From Actibacterium pelagium (lineage in GTDB: Bacteria > Pseudomonadota > Alphaproteobacteria > Rhodobacterales > Rhodobacteraceae), in assembly GCF_002285415.1 (NCBI RefSeq), contig NZ_NSBU01000006.1, forward strand, positions 124,001-188,000: 64,000 bases of DNA. The letters run 5' to 3'. Both the position numbers and the translations under genes were made by a program. The notes under the pieces were generated by a model, which made no database searches, was not told where the DNA came from, and saw only the letters and a list, made by a program, of their open reading frames with translations. Positions 25,781 to 34,792 of the stretch are shown piece after piece (positions within the stretch are counted from its first letter, which is position 1; each line of letters begins with the position of its first letter).

Positions 25781-27034
25781 ATGACACGCTTTAATGCCTT
25801 CTCGCTTTTGAAGAATGCCTTATCTGGCAACAAAAACTGGACCGAGCAGTGGCCCGAAGTTGAACCCAAAAGCTCTTATGATGTGATCATCGTTGGGGCG
25901 GGCGGCCATGGGCTTGGTGCTGCGTATTACCTTGCGAAAGAGCACGGCATTACGAATGTTGCGGTCATCGACAAGGGCTGGCTTGGTGGCGGCAATACCG
26001 GCCGAAACACGACGATTATTCGGTCCAACTATCTCTATGACGAAAGCGCACGGCTGTACGATCATGCTGTCGATCTATGGGAGGATCTAAGCCAGGACCT
26101 GAACTATAACGTCATGTACTCTCGCCGGGGCGTGTTGATGCTGGCTCATAACGTCCATGACGTTCAAAGCTTCAAACGGCACATCCATGCCAATCGTCTG
26201 AATGGCGTCGATAACCGATGGCTGACGCCCGAAGAGTGCAAAGAATACTGTCCCCCGCTGAGCATTTCCAAAAATGCCCGCTACCCGGTTATGGGCGGCG
26301 CGTTGCAAGAGCGCGCGGGAACGGCGCGTCACGATGCTGTCGCTTGGGGCTATGCCCGTGGTGCGGCGATGCGCGGGGTCGATATCATTCAGAATTGCCC
26401 TGTCACCGCGATACGCCGCAATGCTGACGGGTCGGTTGCCGGCGTCGAGACGGCCAAAGGGTTTATCAAGGCGAACAAGGTTGGTGTCTCTGCGGCAGGT
26501 CACACTTCGGTCGTGATGCAAACCGCGGACGTGCGGCTTCCGCTGGAAAGCTATCCGCTTCAGGCGCTGGTCAGCGAGCCGGTAAAGCCGATCTTCCCGT
26601 GCGTTGTAATGTCCAACGCGGTCCACGCCTACATCAGCCAGTCTGACAAAGGGGAGTTGGTGATTGGCTCTGGCACGGACCAGTACACCAGTTATAGCCA
26701 GCGGGGCGGCCTGCCGTTGATCGAACACACCGTTGCCGCCATCACCGAGATTTTCCCCATCTTCAACCGTATGAGGATGCTGCGCAAATGGGGCGGGATC
26801 GTTGATGTGACGCCTGACCGATCTGCGATCATTTCCAAAACGCCGGTGGATGGGCTGTACGTCAATTGCGGTTGGGGCACGGGCGGTTTCAAAGCCACGC
26901 CCGGGTCGGCGCATACCTTTGCGTGGACCATCGCCAAGAACGAACCCCACCCGATCAATGCGCCCTTCACGATGGAACGGTTCCGCACCGGGCGCCTGAT
27001 CGACGAGGCCGCCGCGGCCGCCGTGGCACATTAG
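25781..27034 (+). CDS. soxB: Sarcosine oxidase beta subunit
   Basis: A 417-aa flavoprotein, the catalytic subunit of heterotetrameric sarcosine oxidase, which oxidises sarcosine (N-methylglycine) to glycine and hands the methyl carbon to tetrahydrofolate. The FAD fold is at residues about 34-55 (YDVIIVGAGGHGLGAAYYLA), and His184 in GTARHDAVAWG fits the residue that binds FMN covalently in this family. It is first in the soxBDAG operon, with soxD starting 12 bases after it behind AGGGAGG. A half-site resembling the AraC-type repeats near 32 kb lies about 62-75 bases upstream (25706-25719). Confidence 0.95.
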   Translation: MTRFNAFSLLKNALSGNKNWTEQWPEVEPKSSYDVIIVGAGGHGLGAAYYLAKEHGITNVAVIDKGWLGGGNTGRNTTIIRSNYLYDESARLYDHAVDLWEDLSQDLNYNVMYSRRGVLMLAHNVHDVQSFKRHIHANRLNGVDNRWLTPEECKEYCPPLSISKNARYPVMGGALQERAGTARHDAVAWGYARGAAMRGVDIIQNCPVTAIRRNADGSVAGVETAKGFIKANKVGVSAAGHTSVVMQTADVRLPLESYPLQALVSEPVKPIFPCVVMSNAVHAYISQSDKGELVIGSGTDQYTSYSQRGGLPLIEHTVAAITEIFPIFNRMRMLRKWGGIVDVTPDRSAIISKTPVDGLYVNCGWGTGGFKATPGSAHTFAWTIAKNEPHPINAPFTMERFRTGRLIDEAAAAAVAH

Positions 27035-27045
27035 GGAGGTCCTCG

Positions 27046-27348
27046 ATGCTTTTGATCCATTGCCCGTATTGCGACGAAACCCTGCCCGAGGCCGAATTCA
27101 CCTATGCAGGTCAGGCGCACGTTATTCGCCACCCTGAACCGTCTTCACAGACCGATCAGGAATGGGAAGAGTTCTTGTTCATCCGTGAAAACGTGAAGGG
27201 CGACCATTTTGAGCGCTGGCGGCATTTTCATGGCTGTGGCCGGTACTTCAACGCGGTTCGAAACACGGTTTCGGACAAGTTCCTGACGACATACAAGGCG
27301 GGCGCCCCGCGTCCGCAACTGTCCGATTTGAAGGAGGGCGGGGAATGA
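27046..27348 (+). CDS. soxD: Sarcosine oxidase delta subunit
   Basis: A 100-aa zinc-binding subunit of sarcosine oxidase. It starts LLIHCPYCDETLPEAEF, giving the Cys-X2-Cys pair, with a His and Cys in RHFHGCGRYFN that complete the SoxD zinc site. The ATG at 27046 follows AGGGAGGT. A longer frame runs upstream into soxB but is not used. The stop overlaps the soxA start (ATGA). The subunit is structural and links the other chains. Confidence 0.94.
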   Translation: MLLIHCPYCDETLPEAEFTYAGQAHVIRHPEPSSQTDQEWEEFLFIRENVKGDHFERWRHFHGCGRYFNAVRNTVSDKFLTTYKAGAPRPQLSDLKEGGE

Positions 27349-30347
27349 GCCTTTATCGTGTCGCGGGCAAAGGCCGGGTAACGACGGCCAAGCCGGTCAG
27401 CTTCAGCTTTGATGGACGCACCTACAAAGGCCTAGAGGGCGATACCGTCGCTTCGGCCCTGTTGGCGAATGGCGTGCACCTTATGGGCAGGTCCTTCAAA
27501 TATCATCGGCCACGCGGACCTGTTGCCGCCGGTTCGGAAGAACCCAATGCGCTGATCGGAACACGTCGCGGGCCCGGACGGTTCGAGCCCAACACCCGCG
27601 CGACCGTTCAGGAAATCTGGGATGGTCTGCAAGTCACTTCGCAGAATAAATACCCAAGCCTGAAGTTCGACATCGGCGCGGTCAACGATGCAGCCTACAT
27701 GCTGTTTTCGGCTGGCTTCTATTACAAGACATTCATGTGGCCGAAGAGCTTTTGGCACAAGGTTTATGAACCTTTCATTCGCGCCGCGGCCGGATTGGGT
27801 GTGTCCCCGACAGAGGAAGACCCTGACACCTATGCCTCGCGCAACATGCATTGCGACCTTCTGATCGTTGGCGCAGGACCGACCGGGCTGGCAGCGGCGC
27901 GGGCGGCGGCCATGGATGGCCTGAAAGTCGTGGTTGTCGATGAAAACCCCGAGGCTGGCGGCAGTCTTCTTTCCGAACCTCAGGTACAGATCAACGGCCA
28001 AAGCGCATGGGACTGGCTGAGCGGAGAGCTTGATGCCCTGCAAGAGCTGGGCGTCAAAGTCATGACCCGCACGACGGCCATTGGCTACTACCATCAGAAC
28101 ATGATTGGCCTGTGTGAAAAGGTCACCGATCATCTGGCCGTTTTGCCGGAGGATACCCCGCGTGAACGGATGTGGCGTGTCCGCGCAAAGCAGGTGGTTC
28201 TGGCGCAGGGCGCGTTGGAAAAGCCTTTGGTGTTCAACGGAAACGACCGTCCCGGCGTGATGCTGGCGGGGTCGGCGCAGACCTATCTGAACCGATATGG
28301 GGTGCTGGTTGGCAAACAGCCCGTGATCCTGACCAGCCACGACAGCGCTTGGCATGCGGCCTTTGATCTGCACGACGCAGGTGCAAAGGTTCAAGCGATC
28401 GTGGACACGCGCGACAGTGTGAACGAGGCACTGCAAAAGGAAGCCCGTGACCGCGGAATACCGGTGAAGCTTTCCCACACCGCGACCGGGACTTCGGGCA
28501 GATTGAGGGTGAAGTCATTGCGGGTAAATCCCGTTTCTGGCGCGACGGTTGGCGCAGGGTATAACATCGCCTGCGATGCGGTGCTGATGTCTGGTGGATG
28601 GACCCCTTCGCTGCATCTGTTTTCCCATACCAAGGGCTCTTTGGCGTGGGATGATGACAGAACGACCTTTCTGCCCAAGGAAACGCCAGAGGATTGCGTG
28701 ATTGCAGGGGCAAGCCGTGGACTTTGGGGGGTCGCCGCTGCGTTGATGGACGGGGCCGAGAAGGGGCGCGCGGTTGTCGCTGCTCTTGGGAAAAAGGCCA
28801 ACGTTCAGGACTATTCGGTCGAGGTTGACCGGGCCGGATCGGGCGTTTCGCATAAAGAGCTTCCCACCGACCAGAACCCCGGCAAAGCCAAGGCCTTCAT
28901 CGATTTCCAGAACGATGTAACCGCCAAGGATGTGCGCCTTGCTGTGCGCGAGGGGATGCGCTCTATCGAGCATGTCAAACGCTACACCACGACCGGGATG
29001 GCGACCGACCAGGGCAAGATGTCGAACATCAACGGGCTGAATATCGCGGCTGATGCTCTTGGCAAAAAGCAGCCAGAGGTTGGCCTGACGACGTTCCGTC
29101 CGCCCTATACGCCGACGACATTTGGGGCCTTCGCGGGGTATCACCGAGGTGATCACTTCGAGGTCGTCCGTAAAACCCAAATCGATTCCTGGGCTGAAGA
29201 AAACGGCGCGGTATTCGAACCCGTCGGGCAATGGCGCAGGGCTTGGTACTTCCCAAAGTCGGGGGAAGACATGGATGCGGCGGTACGGCGCGAATGCGCT
29301 GCCACCCGCGCCTCTGTCGGCATCTTTGACGCCTCGACCCTTGGTAAGATCGAAGTGGTTGGCCCGGATGCGGTTGAATTCATGAACCGGATGTACACCA
29401 ACCCATGGACCAAGCTCGCACCGGGACGCTGCCGCTATGGTCTGCTACTTGGGGACGACGGCTATATTCGCGACGATGGCGTTATCGGGCGCCTAAGCCA
29501 AGACCGCTTTCACGTGACGACCACGACCGGGGGCGCGGCGCGTGTTCTGAACATGATGGAGGACTACCTTCAGACGGAATGGCCAGAATTGAATGTCTGG
29601 CTGACCTCGACTTCCGAGCAATGGTCGACAATCGCTTTGAACGGTCCGAATGCCGCCAAGCTTTTGCAGCCACTGGTCGATGGGGTCGAGCTGACCGAAG
29701 AGGCCTTCCCGCATATGTCCTGCATTGAATGCACGGTTGCCGGGCTTCCTGCGCGCTTGTTCCGGGTCAGCTTTACAGGCGAGATCGGGTTTGAGGTGAA
29801 CGTTCCTGCGCCCTATGGCCGACAGCTTTGGGAAGCGCTTTGGGACGCAGGGCAGCAGTATGACATCACGGCCTATGGAACCGAGACCATGCACGTCCTT
29901 CGCGCCGAAAAAGGCTATATCATCGTGGGTCAGGACACCGACGGAACGGTCACCCCGTACGACGCAGGCATGGGCTGGGCCGTTGGTAAGAAGAAGCCTG
30001 ATTTCGTAGGCATGCGCGGTTTGGCTCGGCCTGATCTTGTGGCGGAAGGGCGCAAACATCTTGTGGGCCTTTTGACCGAGGATCATTCGAAGCTTGAAGA
30101 GGGCGCGCAGATCGTCTTTGACAAAAACCAGCCCATTCCAATGACAATGGTCGGCCACGTCACGTCGTCATACGACGTCGGAACAACTGGGCGTCCGATT
30201 GCCTTGGCCTTGGTTGAGGGTGGGCATGACAAGGTAGGGGATACCGTCTACATCCCGATGCCCGACCGGACAATCGCCGCGAAGATCACGGACACTGTGT
30301 TCTATGATCCTGAAAACAATCGCCTGAAAATCGGATCGGGGGTCTGA
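27345..30347 (+). CDS. soxA: Sarcosine oxidase alpha subunit
   Basis: A 1000-aa subunit, the usual length of SoxA. The first 100 residues form a 2Fe-2S-ferredoxin-like fold without cluster cysteines (FDGRTYKGLEGDTVASALLANG), followed by a dinucleotide fold at about 172-200 (LLIVGAGPTGLAAARAAA), where NAD binds in known enzymes. The C-terminal 400 residues are a GcvT-type tetrahydrofolate domain (RASVGIFDASTLGKIEVVG, then ETMHVLRAEKGYIIVGQDTDGT), which accepts the methyl-derived carbon to form 5,10-methylene-THF. It overlaps soxD by four bases and is followed at once by soxG. Confidence 0.95.
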   Translation: MSLYRVAGKGRVTTAKPVSFSFDGRTYKGLEGDTVASALLANGVHLMGRSFKYHRPRGPVAAGSEEPNALIGTRRGPGRFEPNTRATVQEIWDGLQVTSQNKYPSLKFDIGAVNDAAYMLFSAGFYYKTFMWPKSFWHKVYEPFIRAAAGLGVSPTEEDPDTYASRNMHCDLLIVGAGPTGLAAARAAAMDGLKVVVVDENPEAGGSLLSEPQVQINGQSAWDWLSGELDALQELGVKVMTRTTAIGYYHQNMIGLCEKVTDHLAVLPEDTPRERMWRVRAKQVVLAQGALEKPLVFNGNDRPGVMLAGSAQTYLNRYGVLVGKQPVILTSHDSAWHAAFDLHDAGAKVQAIVDTRDSVNEALQKEARDRGIPVKLSHTATGTSGRLRVKSLRVNPVSGATVGAGYNIACDAVLMSGGWTPSLHLFSHTKGSLAWDDDRTTFLPKETPEDCVIAGASRGLWGVAAALMDGAEKGRAVVAALGKKANVQDYSVEVDRAGSGVSHKELPTDQNPGKAKAFIDFQNDVTAKDVRLAVREGMRSIEHVKRYTTTGMATDQGKMSNINGLNIAADALGKKQPEVGLTTFRPPYTPTTFGAFAGYHRGDHFEVVRKTQIDSWAEENGAVFEPVGQWRRAWYFPKSGEDMDAAVRRECAATRASVGIFDASTLGKIEVVGPDAVEFMNRMYTNPWTKLAPGRCRYGLLLGDDGYIRDDGVIGRLSQDRFHVTTTTGGAARVLNMMEDYLQTEWPELNVWLTSTSEQWSTIALNGPNAAKLLQPLVDGVELTEEAFPHMSCIECTVAGLPARLFRVSFTGEIGFEVNVPAPYGRQLWEALWDAGQQYDITAYGTETMHVLRAEKGYIIVGQDTDGTVTPYDAGMGWAVGKKKPDFVGMRGLARPDLVAEGRKHLVGLLTEDHSKLEEGAQIVFDKNQPIPMTMVGHVTSSYDVGTTGRPIALALVEGGHDKVGDTVYIPMPDRTIAAKITDTVFYDPENNRLKIGSGV

Positions 30348-30348
30348 C

Positions 30349-30903
30349 ATGTCTGTTTCAATCTCAACCCTGTCTGCTGGTGTGATCATCGAGACAAAGT
30401 CTGCACGCGTTTCGGTGGCTGCGCCAAAGGGGCGGCTGTCTCTGCGGACGCGCGGTGATCTGGGCGTTTTTGGATCAGCGCTTGGCGTGGAAATGCCAAG
30501 CAAGATCGGTGCTTGTGTCAGGTCTGGCGAACTTGAAGTGCTGTGCCTTGGACCCGATGAATGGACCTTGATGCTGCCACAGGATCAGGTCGCAAGCATC
30601 TTCGATGCTCTGAACGCCATTTATGAAGCACAACCGCACAGCCTGACCGAGGTCAGCGCGCGGGAGGTCACGTTTGAAATCGAAGGCACCCACGCGACCG
30701 ACTTGCTGTCAATCGGATGCCCGCGAGACATTGAGTCCATTCCGGTCGGAGAGGCCAGACGGACCGTATTTGATGGGGTAACAGTGATTTTGTGGCGTGA
30801 TGCCTCGACCCAGTTTCGGATGGATGTCTGGAACAGTTTCGCCCCGTATCTGGCGCAAACGCTAGAGACCGGATGCAAGGAAATCGCGGCAGAACTTGCC
30901 TGA
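30349..30903 (+). CDS. soxG: Sarcosine oxidase gamma subunit
   Basis: A 184-aa SoxG-family subunit with a GcvT-related fold that helps hold the alpha-beta complex together. Recognised by position after soxA (one base between stop and ATG) and by segments such as LGPDEWTLMLP and VTVILWRDASTQFRMDVWNSFAPYL, which are characteristic of the family. It ends the operon and converges with the AraC-type regulator gene, with only four bases between the stop codons. Confidence 0.9.
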   Translation: MSVSISTLSAGVIIETKSARVSVAAPKGRLSLRTRGDLGVFGSALGVEMPSKIGACVRSGELEVLCLGPDEWTLMLPQDQVASIFDALNAIYEAQPHSLTEVSAREVTFEIEGTHATDLLSIGCPRDIESIPVGEARRTVFDGVTVILWRDASTQFRMDVWNSFAPYLAQTLETGCKEIAAELA

Positions 30904-30907
30904 TGGC

Positions 30908-31969
30908 CTAGGCTTCTAGTGGTGCCGATTGGCGCAGAACCTTTGGCGTGGCCCCAAATCTGCGCCGAAAGGTACGGCTAAAATGCGAAGAGTCGCAGAA
31001 ACCGCAATCCATCGCGATCTGGGCAATGGATTTCTGTGTCGTGGTTATCAAATGCCGCGCGATATCTAGGCGCATCTCCAGATAAGCCGCCTTGGGTGAC
31101 GTATCGAGCGCGAGACGGAAGTGTCTTTCGATCTGGCGCTTGCTGTTGCCCATACGGTCAGACAGGTCATCAACTGAAATGGGTGTGTCTATGTTCTGCT
31201 GCATCAAAAGCAGGGCACGTTGCACAATCGGGTCCCGCGTCTTCAGCTTGATGGGTTGGCCCGGCTGCGGCTTTTCGGCCTGTAGGGCTTCGTCGATAAT
31301 CATGATGTGCAGGCTCTTGCTGGCTTGCGACCTGCCTACATGCTTGTCCACCAGATAGGCCGCCAAATGCGCAGAGCTTGCGCCGCCAGAACAGGTTAAC
31401 CGGTCACGATCGACGACAAAGATCTGGTCGGAGACAGGATCAAGCCCTTCAAACTGCTCCAAGAAATCCAGATGATGGAACCAGCTGACGCAGCAGCGAT
31501 ACCCCTCTAGAAGGCCCGCTTCATGCAAAAGAAAAGCGCCCGTGCAGACACCAATAAGTGGGACGCCCTTATCGGCGGCTTGATTGAGAAACTTGTGGTA
31601 AAGCGGGCCAAGCTTGGGTGTTTCGTCCATCAGGCCGCCCACCACGACGATATAGTCGAACCGCGTCGGGTCGCCCAATCGCTCGTTCGGTTGTACCGAA
31701 ATGCCGCTGCTGGATAGCACCGGGTTCATCGTGTCGGAGAGAACGGTCCACTTGCACAGGATCGGTCGGCTTCGATCGCCTTCGTCCGCAGCAAGGCGCA
31801 GGACGTCGACAAAATTCGCAAAGGCACAAAGCGTAAAGCGTTTAGCAAGAATGAAGCCGATCGAAAGCCGTGGCTTTTCTGACTTTGGGCGCTTTGTGCG
31901 TTGAAGAGAGCTATCGATTGGCACGTCAATGGATCCTGACAATGGTCTGGGGCGTCCGAAGCCCTTCAC
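30908..31969 (-). CDS. GlxA-family AraC-type regulator (GbdR-like) of methylated glycine catabolism
   Basis: A 353-aa regulator with an N-terminal DJ-1/PfpI-like domain (residues about 36-200, including GVCTGAFLLHEAGLLEG at the nucleophile-elbow position) and a C-terminal AraC/XylS DNA-binding domain with two helix-turn-helix units (ISVDDLSDRMGNSKRQIERHF and SIAQIAMDCGFCDSSHFSRTF). GbdR, which controls glycine betaine, dimethylglycine and sarcosine catabolism in Pseudomonas, has this architecture. Its position between soxG and the DMGDH-like gene fits such a role. It is divergent from the latter and two direct repeats 21 bp apart lie in the shared region. No strong ribosome site is visible at the ATG. 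Confidence 0.85.
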   Translation of the reverse strand: MKGFGRPRPLSGSIDVPIDSSLQRTKRPKSEKPRLSIGFILAKRFTLCAFANFVDVLRLAADEGDRSRPILCKWTVLSDTMNPVLSSSGISVQPNERLGDPTRFDYIVVVGGLMDETPKLGPLYHKFLNQAADKGVPLIGVCTGAFLLHEAGLLEGYRCCVSWFHHLDFLEQFEGLDPVSDQIFVVDRDRLTCSGGASSAHLAAYLVDKHVGRSQASKSLHIMIIDEALQAEKPQPGQPIKLKTRDPIVQRALLLMQQNIDTPISVDDLSDRMGNSKRQIERHFRLALDTSPKAAYLEMRLDIARHLITTTQKSIAQIAMDCGFCDSSHFSRTFRRRFGATPKVLRQSAPLEA

Positions 31970-32005
31970 CAGTTGGCTTTGAATTTGTCGTAGTGGTAAT
32001 CCTAC

Positions 32006-32037
32006 TTTGACGCAAACATTCTATTTTTTGACGCAAA
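32006..32037. promoter_or_regulatory. Two 11-bp direct repeats, 21-bp period (AraC-type operator)
   Basis: TTTGACGCAAA occurs at 32006-32016 and again at 32027-32037, exactly two helical turns apart, and each is followed by a variant of ATTCT. Tandem sites with about 21-bp period are typical of AraC/XylS-family activators. The pair lies in the intergenic region between the AraC-type gene and the DMGDH-like gene, the natural place for their operator. Confidence 0.6.
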
Positions 32038-32054
32038 ATTCTCGACCCTGTGCC

Positions 32055-32089
32055 GGTGGGACAGCTCCTTTCATCGGAGCGATGTCACC
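32055..32089 (+). other. Imperfect stem-loop in leader of DMGDH-like gene
   Basis: GGT/ACC, GACA/TGTC and GCTCC/GGAGC pair in nested order around a TTTCATC loop, with small bulges. It lies about 70 bases before the TTG start, so it may be in the 5' leader. I do not recognise it as a known riboswitch. Confidence 0.3.
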
Positions 32090-32158
32090 CAATTTTCAAC
32101 CCAGTCTGTTGACCGACCAATCAACACCTACAAAGATCGAACCGAGGGGGACGAAAAC

Positions 32159-34720
32159 TTGGCAAAATTTCCTGAAAAGGCGAAGGTCGTCATTGTTGGG
32201 CTGGGTGGCATCGTGGGTGCCTCGGTCGCGCATCATCTGATCGAGAATGGATGGGACGATATTGTCGGCATCGACAAGTCGGGCATCCCCACCGATATCG
32301 GCTCGACCGCTCATGCGTCAGACTTCTGCTTTGCGACCGGGCACGACTATCTTACCGCCTGGACGACGCTATATTCGATGAACTTCTACGAAGAGATGGG
32401 CCACTATTCCCGGATCGGCGGTTTGGAGGTTGTGCGCAATGGCGACGATGTGCGTCTGGCAGAGGTGCGCCGCCGCATTGACTCGGGCCGTGCGTTTGGC
32501 GCGGATCTTAAGATGATTTCGGCCGCTGAAGCGAAAGAGAAGTTCCCGCTGCTGGAGGAAGATCAAATTCAGGCCGCGCTGTGGGATCCACATGCAGGAC
32601 TGGTGGTTCCTCGTTCGCAGACCGTTGCTGGCAAGCTGGTCGATGCCTGTGTGAAAACTGGAAAGCTTCAGTCGTTCGCGAACACCTCGGCATTGGAGCT
32701 GTTGAAAGACGGCGACCGTATCACCGGCGTCAGGACAGAGCGGGGCGACATTGCCGCGGACCACGTGATCGTATGTGCAGGTCTGTGGGGGCGGCTAATC
32801 GCCGAAATGGCTGGTGAGGACCTGCCGGTAATGCCTGTTGATCACCCTTTGACCTTCTTCAGCCCGTTCACTGAATTTGAGGGCACCGGTGTCGAAATTG
32901 GTTACCCCTTGCTGCGTGATCAGGGCAACTCTGCCTACATGCGCGACACAGGTGACCCGAACTCTACCGAAGGCGGCCAGATTGAGTGGGGGTATTACTA
33001 TGAAACAGAGCCGCATCTGGTTCACCCCAAAGATATTCTTGAAAAAGAGCAGGCGCGTCTGTCCCCATCGCAGCGCGATCTTGAACTTGACGAAGTGATC
33101 GAGCCGCTGGAACGCGCGATCGAACTGACGCCCATCTTGGGTGAACTGGGGTATCGCGAGCACCATTCGTTCAACGGGCTTCTGCAAACAACAACGGACG
33201 GTGGGCCTTCGATCGGTGAAAGCCAAAAGTTGCGGGGTCTTTGGTATGCGGTGGCCATTTGGGTGAAAGATGCCCCGGGAATGGCCAAGCTACTTGCCGA
33301 TTGGATGACGCACGGGCGGACCCATATCGATCACAACGGTATCGACTATGCGCGGTTCAGCGACTTTCAGCTGGACGCAGGGTTTATCCATGATCGCTGC
33401 TATGAAACCGCTCAGAAGATCTACAATCCTCCGGTCCACCCCCGAGAGCCGTTTTCAAAAGGCCGGAACATACGCCGGTCACCATTCTACGAACGAGAGG
33501 TCGAGCTTGGCGGATACTTCATGGAACTGGGCGGTTGGGAGCGTGCCCATGGCTATGCAGCGAACGAGCCTCTGCTAGAGAAATACGCTGATCAGGTGCC
33601 TGTGCGTGAAAACGAATGGGACAACCGCCACTTCTGGCGCGTCTCAAATGCGGAACAGCTGGAGATGAGCGCGGATTGCGCGATTATCAACCTGTCGCAC
33701 TTCCACATGACGGATATCAGCGGGCCGGACCACGTCGCCTTTCTAGAGTGGCTGTGTGCCGCGAAGATTGGTGGGGACCGGAATATCAATCGGGGGATCT
33801 ATACCCATATGCTTGATGATGAGGGTATGGTCCGCGCCGATTTCACAGTGTTCCGCATGGCGGATTATTGTCGTTTGGTGAACGGTGCCGATGCCGGACC
33901 ACGCGATTTCCAATACATGTCGCGGATCGCGCAGGACAAAGGCTTTGATGTCACGATCACCGACGTGACAGAGCAATTCACGACAATAGGCATCTGGGGG
34001 CCAAATGCGCGTGAAAACCTGAAAAAGGTCGTGTCTGATCCCACGGCTCTGGACCATGACAACTTCGCCTTTGCGACGATCCAAGAGATTGAAATAGCGG
34101 GCAAGCCACTGTCGGCGTTCCGTATTTCCTATGTCGGGGAGCAAGGCTGGGAACTGCATATGCGTTACGAAGACGGGTTGGCCGTTTGGGATGCATTGCG
34201 GGCCGAAGGCATCATGGCGATGGGCGTAGAGACCTATGCAAACTCGCGTCGGATGGAGAAGTCATTGCGCCTTCAGAACGCTGATCTGCAGACCGAGTAC
34301 AATCTGTATGAGGCTGATCTGGCGCGGCCGAAGGTGAAAGAGGCGGACTTCCGTGGCAAAGAAAAGCATCTGGAATACAGGGCGCGCGACCATCAACCCG
34401 CGATGCTGTGCACTTTGGTTATGACCGAAAACACCGATCGCGACGGCGTCGCGCGGTACCCGGTCGGACTGATGCCGGTTATGGACCCGGAAACAGGCGA
34501 TACGCTTGTGGATTCCGTAGGGCGCCGATCCTACACGACCTCCGTCGCTTTCGGACCCACGATCGGGAAGAATATCGCGCTGGCTTATTTGCCTTGGGAG
34601 TATTGCGAGGTTGGCCGCAAACTGTCGGTCTCATACTTTGACGAAATCTACCCCGTGGAAGTGGCTGGAATTGGCTATGCGCCGCTTTATGATCCTGAAA
34701 ACTTGAAACCAAGAAGCTAA
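32159..34720 (+). CDS. Dimethylglycine/sarcosine dehydrogenase-like FAD-GcvT protein
   Basis: An 853-aa protein of the DMGDH/SDH family: an N-terminal FAD oxidoreductase domain (residues about 8-400), a short linker domain, and C-terminal GcvT-type folate domains (about 440-845). His52 in GSTAHAS is at the position where family members bind FAD covalently. The dinucleotide motif reads VGLGGIVGASVAHHL, which aligns with the usual GGGVVG with a Leu at the first Gly. Start is TTG 32159: it follows GAGGGGG and the first ATG would remove the FAD motif. Between sox and the corrinoid genes it most likely demethylates dimethylglycine to sarcosine, but related N-methyl substrates are possible. Confidence 0.85.
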   Translation: MAKFPEKAKVVIVGLGGIVGASVAHHLIENGWDDIVGIDKSGIPTDIGSTAHASDFCFATGHDYLTAWTTLYSMNFYEEMGHYSRIGGLEVVRNGDDVRLAEVRRRIDSGRAFGADLKMISAAEAKEKFPLLEEDQIQAALWDPHAGLVVPRSQTVAGKLVDACVKTGKLQSFANTSALELLKDGDRITGVRTERGDIAADHVIVCAGLWGRLIAEMAGEDLPVMPVDHPLTFFSPFTEFEGTGVEIGYPLLRDQGNSAYMRDTGDPNSTEGGQIEWGYYYETEPHLVHPKDILEKEQARLSPSQRDLELDEVIEPLERAIELTPILGELGYREHHSFNGLLQTTTDGGPSIGESQKLRGLWYAVAIWVKDAPGMAKLLADWMTHGRTHIDHNGIDYARFSDFQLDAGFIHDRCYETAQKIYNPPVHPREPFSKGRNIRRSPFYEREVELGGYFMELGGWERAHGYAANEPLLEKYADQVPVRENEWDNRHFWRVSNAEQLEMSADCAIINLSHFHMTDISGPDHVAFLEWLCAAKIGGDRNINRGIYTHMLDDEGMVRADFTVFRMADYCRLVNGADAGPRDFQYMSRIAQDKGFDVTITDVTEQFTTIGIWGPNARENLKKVVSDPTALDHDNFAFATIQEIEIAGKPLSAFRISYVGEQGWELHMRYEDGLAVWDALRAEGIMAMGVETYANSRRMEKSLRLQNADLQTEYNLYEADLARPKVKEADFRGKEKHLEYRARDHQPAMLCTLVMTENTDRDGVARYPVGLMPVMDPETGDTLVDSVGRRSYTTSVAFGPTIGKNIALAYLPWEYCEVGRKLSVSYFDEIYPVEVAGIGYAPLYDPENLKPRS

Positions 34721-34792
34721 GAACTCGACGCGGCTCTCTTTGGTTGGGTCTTCTCAATGCATGGTGTATGGCTGCCTTTCAGGAGGTAACCA

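Noticed and set aside
32055-32089. Glycine riboswitch before the DMGDH-like gene
   Set aside because: Only one hairpin is present; the tandem glycine-aptamer pattern with its conserved GG-rich core is not visible.
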